DNA of 64,000 nt, from positions 9,545-73,544 of the forward strand of contig CAMTUH010000010.1 in assembly GCA_947084935.1 (NCBI GenBank), given 5' to 3'. Under the pieces are notes generated by a model. It was not told the DNA's origin. It ran no database searches and saw only the letters and a program-made list of their open reading frames with translations. Positions 1 through 7,251 of the stretch are shown here, in pieces. The translations under genes were made by a program, and so were the position numbers. Every line of letters begins with the position of its first letter. Position 1 is the stretch's first letter. The stretch is from CAMTUH01 sp947084935 (GTDB lineage: Bacteria; Pseudomonadota; Gammaproteobacteria; Coxiellales; Coxiellaceae).

Positions 1-186
1 CAGGAGAGAGTCCCGTGAGTGCTCCCGGCACTCCTCAGCTTGCGCCGCTTCGGCATAACGGGGCCGCGAAATTCGACTTCCTGGTCTCAGATTCGCTCTC
101 TGGGACATCCCTGTCCCAGAGACCCCGTTATGCCCGCGCGGCTCAGCTTGCGGGTGCTGGAGGAGCCCCCACGGGACTCTCTCCTG
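1..186. repeat. Large nested palindromic repeat, left end at window edge
   Basis: The stretch folds back on itself. Bases 1-17 are the exact reverse complement of 170-186 (CAGGAGAGAGTCCCGTG). Inside, 52-63 pairs with 123-134 (GGCATAACGGGG) and 97-107 pairs with 112-122 (TCTCTGGGACA). No transposase or convincing gene is present, and reading frames through it are by-products of the palindrome. I read it as a dispersed intergenic palindromic element; it may extend left of the window. Confidence 0.7.
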
Positions 187-187
187 A

Positions 188-310
188 AACAGCATCAGCG
201 GGATTTGCTGAATGGGCTGGAGGGGAGGTGTTATGAAACGCAAATAAAGCGCAGTCGGGCGGAGCCCGACGAGCCATTGCGTTTCATAACACCTCCCCTC
301 CAAGCCCCTT
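188..310. repeat. Palindromic repeat with 25-bp perfect arms
   Basis: Arms at 219-243 and 277-301 are perfect 25-bp inverted repeats (starting GGAGGGGAGGTGTTATG). The spacer contains a second hairpin, GTCGGGC / GCCCGAC, at 254-260 and 264-270. A relative of the right half recurs in opposite orientation at about 63848-63880. The element lies directly upstream of the truncated higB remnant and may have caused the truncation (inference). Confidence 0.75.
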
Positions 311-351
311 GATGTCTGCTCGCGAAAAATACCTCACCAACAGCTTCAGCG

Positions 352-450
352 GAATTTACAGAAGAATGGTTGCGTAATCATGTAAAACACATTGTGACGC
401 ACGCTGAATACAATAAGCTTTGTAAAAAGTATATGAGAGAAGGAGAGTAG
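352..450 (+). pseudogene. higB: HigB-type toxin remnant (C-terminal fragment only)
   Basis: The frame ending at the TAG at 448-450 encodes about 32 residues that include IVTHAEYNKL. This resembles the conserved C-terminus of E. coli-type HigB mRNA interferases, where a THxEYD motif closes the protein. The rest of a toxin of about 100 residues is missing and palindromic repeat sequence lies where it should be. The fragment ends one base before the start of the higA-like gene, the normal toxin-antitoxin order for this family. It is probably non-functional. Confidence 0.6.
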
Positions 451-451
451 T

Positions 452-865
452 ATGGGTTTTGCATTGATAAAAAGAAAAGCGCATTCTTTATTTGAAGAAG
501 CTCGTTTCATTGGTCATATCAATAATAACGAAGAGTACGAAAAAGCACTTACTTTAATGGATGAGCTCATCGAAGACTATGACTATAATCGCGTGTTAAT
601 TGAGATTCTTTCTGCCAGTATCGAGCGTTGGGAAAATGAGTCTAAAGAATTTAAAGACTTTAATGCGCGCATCGAATCGGTAGATTCAGGACGAGCCCTG
701 TTAGAAATAATCATGGAGCAATATGAATTGGGCGTGGCTGACTTTCCTGAAGTGGGTTCTAAATCGTTGGTTTCAAAAATTTTAAATAATAAACGTCGAT
801 TGACCTTAGGTCATATCCAAGCCCTGAGTAAACGATTTGGGATCGACCCCGGATTGTTTCTTTGA
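452..865 (+). CDS. higA: HigA-type antitoxin / HTH transcriptional regulator
   Basis: A 137-residue protein with an acidic helical N-terminal half and a C-terminal helix-turn-helix (about residues 95-137, containing SLVSKILNNKRRLTLGHIQA), typical of the HigA antitoxins of COG5499. HigA normally binds and neutralises the HigB ribonuclease and represses its own operon. A good ribosome site (AAGGAGAG) lies just before the ATG. The partner toxin upstream survives only as a fragment, so this is an orphan antitoxin. Its 3' end overlaps the convergent ppsA gene by about 60 bases. Family assignment is firm; present function is unknown. Confidence 0.7.
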   Translation: MGFALIKRKAHSLFEEARFIGHINNNEEYEKALTLMDELIEDYDYNRVLIEILSASIERWENESKEFKDFNARIESVDSGRALLEIIMEQYELGVADFPEVGSKSLVSKILNNKRRLTLGHIQALSKRFGIDPGLFL

Positions 866-3286
866 TTTTTCTGGAAGGTGGCCGTTGATGAGGTTTTTAT
901 TATTTGAGGTATCGGTCTTCGACAAGGTTAACCACGTTTTTAGAATAGAATCGGGGCTCAGAGACATGCTGTTGATGCCTTGTTCCAGGAGCCATTGAGC
1001 AAAATCGATGTGATCCGATGGCCCCTGTCCGCAAATACCCACGTATTTATTCAGTCGCTTGCATGTTTGAATGGTTTGACTCAACAATGCTTTAACGGCG
1101 CTGTTCCGCTCATCGAATAAATGTGCAATTAATTCGGAATCGCGGTCGAGGCCCAGCGCTAATTGAGTCAGATCATTTGAACCAATGGAGAACCCATCAA
1201 AATATTCCAGAAATTCTTCCGCTAAAATAACGTTGGAAGGGATTTCGCACATCATATAGAATTTCAGGCCATTTCCGCGCTTGAGCCCATGTTTTTCAGT
1301 CAGGGTGAGCAATTGCGTTGCCTCATTGACGGTACGAACAAACGGAAACATAATGTGTGTATTAATCAGTCCTTTTTCTTCACGAACGCGTCTCACCGCT
1401 TCACACTCGAGCGTGAAGCAGTCCCGAAAATTTCCCGAAGTATAACGCGAAGCTCCGCGATAACCGAGCATGGGATTTTCTTCGTGTGCTTCGTAAATAG
1501 CGCCGCCAATTAAATTCGCGTACTCATTCGATTTAAAATCGGAAAATCGTACAATGATGGGCTTGGGATAAAATGCAGCGGCAATGGTCGCAATGCCTTC
1601 GGCCAGTTTTTCAATGTAAAATTCAATCGGATTTTTGTAGGCCGAAATTATTTTAGCGATTTTATTTTTTAGCGGCGGGGGCAATTTTTTATAATCCAAA
1701 AGTGCGCGGGGGTGTATGCCGATCATGTTGTTAATAATAAATTCCAATCGCGCGAGTCCAACACCACCGTTGGGAATAAATTGGTAGACAAATGCTTGTT
1801 CGGGGTTGGCGAGATTCATGCACAATTCGACGGGTAACGCGGGCAGTTGATCAATGGATGTTTTATCGATGCGGTATTTGGCATTACCTTTATAAACGTA
1901 ACCGGTTTCGCCTTCCGCACAGGAAACCGTAATTTTTTGGCCGTCTTTAATTACTCGGGTTGCATTACTGCAACCTACGACCGCAGGAATTCCCATTTCG
2001 CGCGCAATAATTGCCGCATGGCACGTGCGTCCACCCCGATTGGTGATGATGGCTGCGGCGCGTTTCATGATCGGCTCCCAATCGGGGTCCGTCATGTCGG
2101 TTACTAAAATTTCGCCGGGCTTCAGTCGATCTTTTTGTTTCGGACTTTTAATTAAACGAGCAACGCCGTGCGTGATTTTTTGTCCGATGCTGCGTCCTTG
2201 GGTGAGGATGTGCCCTTTTTCTTCTAAACAATAGTGTTCGAGAACACGATGAGTTTCATTCGATTGTACGGTTTCCGGTCGTGCTTGCAGAATATAAATT
2301 TCATTGTCAATGCCGTCTTTCGCCCACTCGATATCCATCGGCTTTCCATAATGGGATTCGATTAACAGCGCTTGATTCGCCAGGACTAAAATGTCGTCGT
2401 CGCTGATACAAAAGCGTTGTTGATCCGCGATGGGAACGGATTGATTGACGGTAGCAGTTTTGTTTTTTTTCGATTTTTTTGCGTAGACAGTTTTTATCGA
2501 TTTCGATCCCAGCTTTCGGCTGATGATGGATTTTTTTTCTTCGCGCAACGTGGGTTTGTGAACATAAAATTCATCGGGATTATTCAGACCCTGAACAATA
2601 GTTTCGCCAAGACCGTATGCGGCAGTAATAAAAATCACTTGATCAAATCCCGATTCCGTGTCGAGGGTAAACATCACGCCACTGGCGGCTAAATCACTGC
2701 GCACCATTTTTTGTATGCCAGCGGAAATAGCCACTTGTGTGTGGTCGAATCCGTTGTGAATGCGGTATGAAATGGCACGTTCGGTAAACAGCGAAGAGAA
2801 AACTTTTTTGATTGCGGTGAGAAGGTCTTTTTCACCGCGGATATTTAAATACGTTTCTTGTTGTCCGGCGAATGAGGCCTGCGGCAAATCTTCCGCCGTG
2901 GCCGATGAGCGAACGGCAACCGACTGGGACGGTTTTAACTGAAGTTGCCGATATGCTCTTTTGATTTCTGAAACGAGTTCGTCTGGCAGCTCGGCGTTAT
3001 CAATCCAGCGACGAATGTCCACGCTGGCTTTTTTCAGCTGGGTCATATTATTGATGTCTAACTGGAATAATGCTTTAGAGATTTTTTTATCTAGGTTATT
3101 TTTTTCTAGGAAGTCATAATAAGCGAAGGCGGTGGTAGCGAATCCCCCGGGAACCTTGATCCCCAGAGGGGAGAGCCTGTTGATCATCTCTCCGAGGGAG
3201 GCGTTTTTACCGCCGACGTCGGGGAGGTGCTCTAGGGTAACCTCGCGAAGGTCCAGTATATAAGTCATGTTTTGATCCATTTTCAT
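806..3286 (-). CDS. ppsA: Phosphoenolpyruvate synthase (pyruvate, water dikinase)
   Basis: An 826-residue cytoplasmic enzyme converting pyruvate plus ATP to phosphoenolpyruvate, AMP and phosphate for gluconeogenesis. Order of domains: N-terminal ATP-binding domain (GGKNASLGEM near residue 26, VRSSATAEDLPQASFAGQQE near 125), central phosphohistidine domain with the catalytic-His motif GGRTCHAAIIAREMGIPAVV at about 419-438, and a C-terminal PEP/pyruvate TIM barrel with GSNDLTQLALG and GICGQGPSD. Length is close to the usual 790-830. The start is uncertain between the first ATG and an in-frame ATG at 3268 (MTYILDL); neither has a strong ribosome site. The last residues overlap higA tail-to-tail. 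Confidence 0.93.
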   Translation of the reverse strand: MKMDQNMTYILDLREVTLEHLPDVGGKNASLGEMINRLSPLGIKVPGGFATTAFAYYDFLEKNNLDKKISKALFQLDINNMTQLKKASVDIRRWIDNAELPDELVSEIKRAYRQLQLKPSQSVAVRSSATAEDLPQASFAGQQETYLNIRGEKDLLTAIKKVFSSLFTERAISYRIHNGFDHTQVAISAGIQKMVRSDLAASGVMFTLDTESGFDQVIFITAAYGLGETIVQGLNNPDEFYVHKPTLREEKKSIISRKLGSKSIKTVYAKKSKKNKTATVNQSVPIADQQRFCISDDDILVLANQALLIESHYGKPMDIEWAKDGIDNEIYILQARPETVQSNETHRVLEHYCLEEKGHILTQGRSIGQKITHGVARLIKSPKQKDRLKPGEILVTDMTDPDWEPIMKRAAAIITNRGGRTCHAAIIAREMGIPAVVGCSNATRVIKDGQKITVSCAEGETGYVYKGNAKYRIDKTSIDQLPALPVELCMNLANPEQAFVYQFIPNGGVGLARLEFIINNMIGIHPRALLDYKKLPPPLKNKIAKIISAYKNPIEFYIEKLAEGIATIAAAFYPKPIIVRFSDFKSNEYANLIGGAIYEAHEENPMLGYRGASRYTSGNFRDCFTLECEAVRRVREEKGLINTHIMFPFVRTVNEATQLLTLTEKHGLKRGNGLKFYMMCEIPSNVILAEEFLEYFDGFSIGSNDLTQLALGLDRDSELIAHLFDERNSAVKALLSQTIQTCKRLNKYVGICGQGPSDHIDFAQWLLEQGINSMSLSPDSILKTWLTLSKTDTSNNKNLINGHLPEKSKKQSGVDPKSFTQGLDMT

Positions 3287-3462
3287 TGAACAATAAAACT
3301 ATAGCAGAGGATTGTTCAAAGATTGATATGATACTTTGGGGTGTTATGACTCAGGCACGTAGCCTTGATGGAGCGCTAGCGAAATCAAGGAACTTAATTC
3401 CCGGGTTACGCTCCCCGCAAGGCGAGGACAGGCCACGAAGCGTGGCTCCACCCAGGCTACGG
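3287..3462. other. Non-coding gap with a short repeat-like stretch
   Basis: Between the ppsA start and the end of the CBS-domain gene no gene is supported. The right half (about 3380-3462) has short inverted segments and contains GAAATCAAGGAA, which recurs in reverse complement near 16355. This suggests a member of a dispersed intergenic repeat family. A ppsA promoter should lie in the left part, but I see no clear -10/-35 pair. Confidence 0.4.
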
Positions 3463-4053
3463 TTACTTTTTCCGCTTCTGCAGCTCCGACAGGCTTTGCG
3501 CCTTGGCAATGGCGTCTGAGATATCCATGTGCAATTGGCGACTGATCTGAGAGGTCGTGAAAATACCACGCAACATTTGCTTATCGTCGCCGTTGTCGTC
3601 ATTGACCACCAAGGCGTAGTGGGTGCGCAAATTTTTCAACGTAACAACAATGTTGCCAACTTTAGCGTGTTCCAAGGTTTTCATATCAAAGGCGACGATT
3701 TTATTCAGGGGCGTCATTAACATTTTTACGAGAATTTGCGAGCGTTCAACGCGTCGTTCTTGAATAATTTTTATGGGCAACTCTCCCAAAATATCTTCCG
3801 ATCCAATAACACCGACCACGTTTCCCGCTTTTTCTTGGACCAACAACAAATGAACGCCGTGTACTTTCATTTCATCGAGGGCGTTATCCATGGGTTCATT
3901 GGGGCCGATGGTGCGCGGGCGTACGTGCGCAAAATCGGACATCACGGCAAACGCCGGATCATCGAGGTGGACGATTTCGAGCAACTTTCGCGAGCGCAAA
4001 AACGCGTTTTCGGGGGATAATTGTACGGTGCGCAGAGATTCGTAACGTGCCAT
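3463..4053 (-). CDS. CBS-domain protein
   Basis: About 196 residues from the chosen ATG (MARYESLRT); two in-frame codons further upstream (4062, 4128) cannot be excluded because no ribosome site is clear. Two tandem CBS repeats are visible: the first around the segment LDEMKVHGVHLLLVQEKAGN with GVIGSEDILGE, the second around VGNIVVTLKNLRTHYALVV with GIFTTSQIS. CBS pairs bind adenosine nucleotides and usually sense energy state. No catalytic or transport domain is attached, so the target is unknown. The gene is divergent from the zinc-finger gene. Confidence 0.75.
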   Translation of the reverse strand: MARYESLRTVQLSPENAFLRSRKLLEIVHLDDPAFAVMSDFAHVRPRTIGPNEPMDNALDEMKVHGVHLLLVQEKAGNVVGVIGSEDILGELPIKIIQERRVERSQILVKMLMTPLNKIVAFDMKTLEHAKVGNIVVTLKNLRTHYALVVNDDNGDDKQMLRGIFTTSQISRQLHMDISDAIAKAQSLSELQKRKK

Positions 4054-4115
4054 GGCACACATTGTCGAATATCTGTGGGTGGAGTGCAAGACGTAAGTTG
4101 TGCTAATATTTAAAA

Positions 4116-4140
4116 GAGTTTCGCACAAAGTGCGAAACTC
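4116..4140. promoter_or_regulatory. Perfect 11-bp hairpin upstream of the zinc-finger gene
   Basis: GAGTTTCGCAC (4116-4126) pairs perfectly with 4130-4140 across a 3-base loop. It lies in the divergent gap between the CBS gene and the zf-CHCC gene, about 25 bases before the latter's start. No T run follows, so a simple terminator is unlikely. It could be an RNA hairpin in the leader or a repeat fragment. Confidence 0.45.
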
Positions 4141-4165
4141 CTGGAGATTTTAACGAGGATCCCAC

Positions 4166-4351
4166 ATGACTCAAACCGAAGGGTGTACGAAGCGACGTTA
4201 CGTCGTCAGTCAAGAAGACTTGCCCCTGTGTTGCCCCATGCCAAAGTACCGATTGTGGGACGCACATCCGCGCGTGTATTTGCCGATTGAGCAAGAGGGG
4301 CACGTCGTATGCCCTTATTGTGACGCAGAATATGTATTGGAAGAGCGCTAA
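4166..4351 (+). CDS. Zinc-finger domain protein (zf-CHCC / NDUFS6-like)
   Basis: A 61-residue protein. It has a conserved CxxC near the end (VVCPYCDAEYVL), a Cys pair at about 22-23 (PLCCPMP) and HPRVYLP in between, the pattern of the zf-CHCC family of small zinc-binding proteins. In proteobacteria these genes often sit beside lipopolysaccharide or cell-envelope genes, with no known biochemical role. It is followed three bases later by waaF, so the two are probably co-transcribed. Confidence 0.75.
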   Translation: MTQTEGCTKRRYVVSQEDLPLCCPMPKYRLWDAHPRVYLPIEQEGHVVCPYCDAEYVLEER

Positions 4352-4354
4352 TCG

Positions 4355-5383
4355 ATGGAACGGATATTAATTGTGGGTCCCGCGTGGGTGGGGGACATGA
4401 TGATGGCGCAAACGCTGTTTAAACTGATAAAACAGCGTAATCCCAACTCTGTGTTGGACGTGCTCGCTCCTTCCTGGACGAAACCTCTGTTGGATCGCAT
4501 GCCCGAGGTGAATGAATCCCTCGATTTACCGTTTGCACACGGGGAATTGCGCGTGCGTGATCGATATCGATTGGGCCGATTGTTGCGTTCGCGAGGTTAC
4601 GATCAAGCTTTTGTGTTGCCGAACTCTTATAAATCCGCGCTTATTCCCTTTTGGGCGAATATTCCTCGGCGAACGGGCTGGGTGGGTGAATTGCGTTACG
4701 GATTACTCAACGATATCCGACATTTAGATGAAGCACGGTTTCCATTAATGATTCAGCGCTTTATGGCATTGGCGCTATTACCGAATGAAAATTTGCCGGA
4801 AGTTTATCCGCGTCCTGAATTAACGCTTTCTGCGGAAAGTGTTGCCAGCACGTTGCAACGATTTCGTTTAATGACATCTGATGAACCGATATTGGCGCTG
4901 TGTCCCGGTGCTGAGTTTGGTTCTTCGAAACGATGGCCCCCAGAATATTTTGCGGAAATTGCTAAAACGAAACTGTCGGAAGGCTGGCGCGTTTGGTTGC
5001 TGGGATCAGCGAAAGATAAAGTGATTACCGATCAAATCGATGCATTGACCGATCACCGTACGCTTAATTTAGCGGGCAACACGTCGCTGACGGAAGTCAT
5101 CGATTTATTATCGTTAGCGAATTTCGTCGTGACCAATGATTCGGGATTGATGCACGTTGCTGCGGCGTTAAATCGTCCGACGGTGGTGATGTATGGATCG
5201 ACTTCACCGAAATTTACACCGCCTTTATCAGAACGCGTGCAAATCCTGCGGTTGGATTTGCCGTGCAGCCCTTGTTTTCAGCGTGAATGCCCGCTCCGAC
5301 ATTTTAATTGTATGATCGAGTTAAAACCGGATTTGGTTTTATCGGCGATGGATGCGATTATTGCTGAACCTATTGTTGCGTAA
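4355..5383 (+). CDS. waaF: ADP-heptose:LPS heptosyltransferase II
   Basis: A 342-residue GT9-family enzyme that adds the second L-glycero-D-manno-heptose to the inner lipopolysaccharide core at the cytoplasmic face of the inner membrane. Visible signatures are the N-terminal ILIVGPAWVGDMMMAQ, the central LCPGAEFGSSKRWPPEYF, the nucleotide-sugar-binding VTNDSGLMHVAAAL, and a C-terminal cysteine cluster (PCSPCFQRECPLRHFNC) typical of WaaF. Length is normal. It uses the product of the HldE/HldD pathway encoded at 11924-14316. Confidence 0.93.
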   Translation: MERILIVGPAWVGDMMMAQTLFKLIKQRNPNSVLDVLAPSWTKPLLDRMPEVNESLDLPFAHGELRVRDRYRLGRLLRSRGYDQAFVLPNSYKSALIPFWANIPRRTGWVGELRYGLLNDIRHLDEARFPLMIQRFMALALLPNENLPEVYPRPELTLSAESVASTLQRFRLMTSDEPILALCPGAEFGSSKRWPPEYFAEIAKTKLSEGWRVWLLGSAKDKVITDQIDALTDHRTLNLAGNTSLTEVIDLLSLANFVVTNDSGLMHVAAALNRPTVVMYGSTSPKFTPPLSERVQILRLDLPCSPCFQRECPLRHFNCMIELKPDLVLSAMDAIIAEPIVA

Positions 5384-5394
5384 TACATCCATGT

Positions 5395-5427
5395 AAGGTT
5401 GGGCTTCATTTCATTTAGCCCAACCTT
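5395..5427. terminator. Hairpin after waaF
   Basis: An 11-bp perfect stem, AAGGTTGGGCT (5395-5405) with 5417-5427, and an 11-base loop, beginning 11 bases after the waaF stop. There is no T run, so it is either a weak terminator or mRNA-stabilising hairpin, or a member of the GGTTGGGCT repeat family also seen at 55592-55658. Confidence 0.45.
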
Positions 5428-5497
5428 GCTCAGTTACGCACACGGGTACACTACTGAGAAAAAAAGAGTTAGCATCTCGTTAAACTAAAGGAGATGC

Positions 5498-6337
5498 ATG
5501 ATGAGTCAAAATTTAACACCCAAAAACCATATTGTTGTATTCAACAGCAACAAAATTAGGCGTGTATTTCATGGGAACATGTGGTGGTTTGTTATTACCG
5601 ATGTCATTGCAGCATTAACCGATTCTACTCAACCCACCGGATATCTTAAGGATATGCGCCGCCGAGACCCAGAGCTAAACAAAGGATGGGGGCAAATTGC
5701 CACCCCCCTTTTGGTAGAAACTGCTGGTGGCCCTCAGAAGCTTAATTGCGCAAATACAGAAGGGATTTTTCGCATTATTCAATCTATTCCGTCTCCAAAG
5801 GCAGAGCCTTTTAAGCGCTGGTTAGCCAAAATTGGTTACGAACGAGTGCAAGAAATAGAGGACCCAGAGTTGGCTTCCCAGCGTGCTCGCGATCTTTATA
5901 AAGCTAAAGGTTACACCAAGAGTTGGATTGAAAAGAGAATGCGCGGAATTCAGATTCGCGAAGAATTAACAAATGAATGGAAACACCGTGCTGTCGGTGG
6001 TGAGAATGAATACGCCATTTTAACCGCAGAAATCTCTAAAGCTACCTTTGGTCTCACTCCTGCCGAGTATAAAAAACATAAGGGACTCAAGCGTGAAAAT
6101 TTACGAGATCATATGACGGATTTAGAGTTGATTTTTTCTATGTTGGGGGAGGCTTCTACGACCGAAATTACTCGTGAAAACGAAGCCATAGGATTCAAAG
6201 AAAATCGTACAGCCGCTCGTGCAGGCGGTGAGGTAGCCGGTAACGCTCGCAAAGATTTAGAATCCAAAACCCGTAAAAAAGTGGTGGGCAAGAAAAATTA
6301 TTTGGCGAAGAAAAATAAATTAATTTCGAGAAATTAA
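5498..6337 (+). CDS. BRO-N / DinD-like protein (phage antirepressor type)
   Basis: A 279-residue protein. The N-terminal third (about residues 18-110; RRVFHGNMWWFVITDVIAAL, TEGIFRIIQSIPSPKAEPF, RWLAKIG) is a BRO-N domain as in phage antirepressors. The C-terminal part (HKGLKRENLRDHM, MLGEASTTEITRENEA, ARAGGEVAGNARKDLE) resembles the C-terminal region of the DNA-damage-inducible protein DinD. The extreme C-terminus is very basic. BRO-N domains bind DNA and are carried by phages and islands, so the gene was probably acquired; no phage structural or integrase gene is near. A strong ribosome site (AAAGGAG) precedes the ATG. Its role here is unknown. Confidence 0.75.
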   Translation: MMSQNLTPKNHIVVFNSNKIRRVFHGNMWWFVITDVIAALTDSTQPTGYLKDMRRRDPELNKGWGQIATPLLVETAGGPQKLNCANTEGIFRIIQSIPSPKAEPFKRWLAKIGYERVQEIEDPELASQRARDLYKAKGYTKSWIEKRMRGIQIREELTNEWKHRAVGGENEYAILTAEISKATFGLTPAEYKKHKGLKRENLRDHMTDLELIFSMLGEASTTEITRENEAIGFKENRTAARAGGEVAGNARKDLESKTRKKVVGKKNYLAKKNKLISRN

Positions 6338-6395
6338 AACAGAATAATTCTTAACCGCTTGATTTTTGTGCTCGTTGGTGCTACAAAAGAAGCGT

Positions 6396-6425
6396 GACGG
6401 AGGAGTGCACTAACACCCCTCCGCC
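6396..6425. repeat. Imperfect 12-bp hairpin
   Basis: GACGGAGGAGTG (6396-6407) can pair with CACCCCTCCGCC (6414-6425) with two mismatches. It lies between the BRO-N gene and the following small gene. It may act as a terminator-like structure for the former, but there is no T run. Confidence 0.3.
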
Positions 6426-6458
6426 ACTAACCACAATTAACTGACATAGGAGTTAATC

Positions 6459-6713
6459 ATGGCTGACGATAGTCTAAATGATGATGCTGGCGATCGCCAG
6501 CACGACAAAAAAGTTACGTATTCCCTCACTTTTAAACGCGACCAGTGGTTTGCCTTTTGGCAATTGCTGACCGTGGGCTGCATGATGTCGGATTATTTAC
6601 TGGAAAACCCCGTTTTTGCAGCAATTGCAAGGCGGTGGAACCGGTTATCCGATCAATTGGCGCACGCCCTCGACAGCGGGGAAGTGAGCTACGAAAAAGT
6701 AACGACTTCTTAG
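6459..6713 (+). CDS. Hypothetical small protein
   Basis: An 84-residue protein I do not recognise. It has a strong ribosome site (AGGAG, 8-base spacing). The first 20 residues are acidic and polar; the middle (QWFAFWQLLTVGCMMSDYLL) is amphipathic to hydrophobic and may be a helical membrane-associated segment; the end is helical. There is no signal peptide or known motif. It follows the BRO-N gene and may be part of the same acquired segment. Confidence 0.6.
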   Translation: MADDSLNDDAGDRQHDKKVTYSLTFKRDQWFAFWQLLTVGCMMSDYLLENPVFAAIARRWNRLSDQLAHALDSGEVSYEKVTTS

Positions 6714-6789
6714 CCCGTGGTGGACCACTCGCGGATTGAGTGCCACCACACGGTTGTGCGCGCATTCGGTTCGCGAGGGTTTTGAATTG

Positions 6790-7251
6790 TTACCAACGAT
6801 GGTAAGCCGGATGTCCCGATGGCACAGCAACAAATTTACCTAAGCAGGTATCACAGAGTTTTTCATCGGCAAACAGTTTTCCCGAAATGATCGCTGCATT
6901 GCCGTTAATTTCTTCACACACCGCTTCTAAAGTCAGTGGCGTGTTCATGGGCGTTGGTCGTAATAATTTAATGGTGTATTCTGCCGTGACGGTGCACGGT
7001 GGGTGATCCAATTTTTGGTCTTGCATCAAATACCAGCAAGCCGCCCAATTGCAGTGGCAATCCAATAAGGTGCCGATGATTCCTCCATTTAACACGTTGG
7101 GAAATGCGTGGTGGTGGGGTTTTGGCCGATAGTGAGCGATCACGCGGTCGCCTTCTGCGTAACTTTCTAATTGCAGACCCTGTGCGTTTGCTGGGCCACA
7201 CCCATAACAAATGCTTTGTTTAGCGTATTTGTGCTGTAAAGATTTTTTCAT
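6790..7251 (-). CDS. PaaI-type hotdog thioesterase
   Basis: About 153 residues from the ATG of MKKSLQHKYAKQ. It contains the hotdog-fold motif NVLNGGIIGTLLDCHCNWAA, matching the HGG-type catalytic loop of PaaI/YbgC acyl-CoA thioesterases with Asn-Gly-Gly in place of His-Gly-Gly, followed by the central helix. A CYGCGPAN motif near the N-terminus is typical of a proteobacterial PaaI subgroup. It would hydrolyse acyl-CoA or acyl-ACP thioesters in the cytoplasm; the substrate is unknown. Its start overlaps the end of the upstream O-antigen ligase gene by about 32 bases, implying co-transcription. Confidence 0.75.
   Translation of the reverse strand: MKKSLQHKYAKQSICYGCGPANAQGLQLESYAEGDRVIAHYRPKPHHHAFPNVLNGGIIGTLLDCHCNWAACWYLMQDQKLDHPPCTVTAEYTIKLLRPTPMNTPLTLEAVCEEINGNAAIISGKLFADEKLCDTCLGKFVAVPSGHPAYHRW

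Noticed and set aside
1..312. Open frames of 70-100 residues at the left edge
   Set aside because: They run through palindromic repeats, have no ribosome site and repetitive composition.
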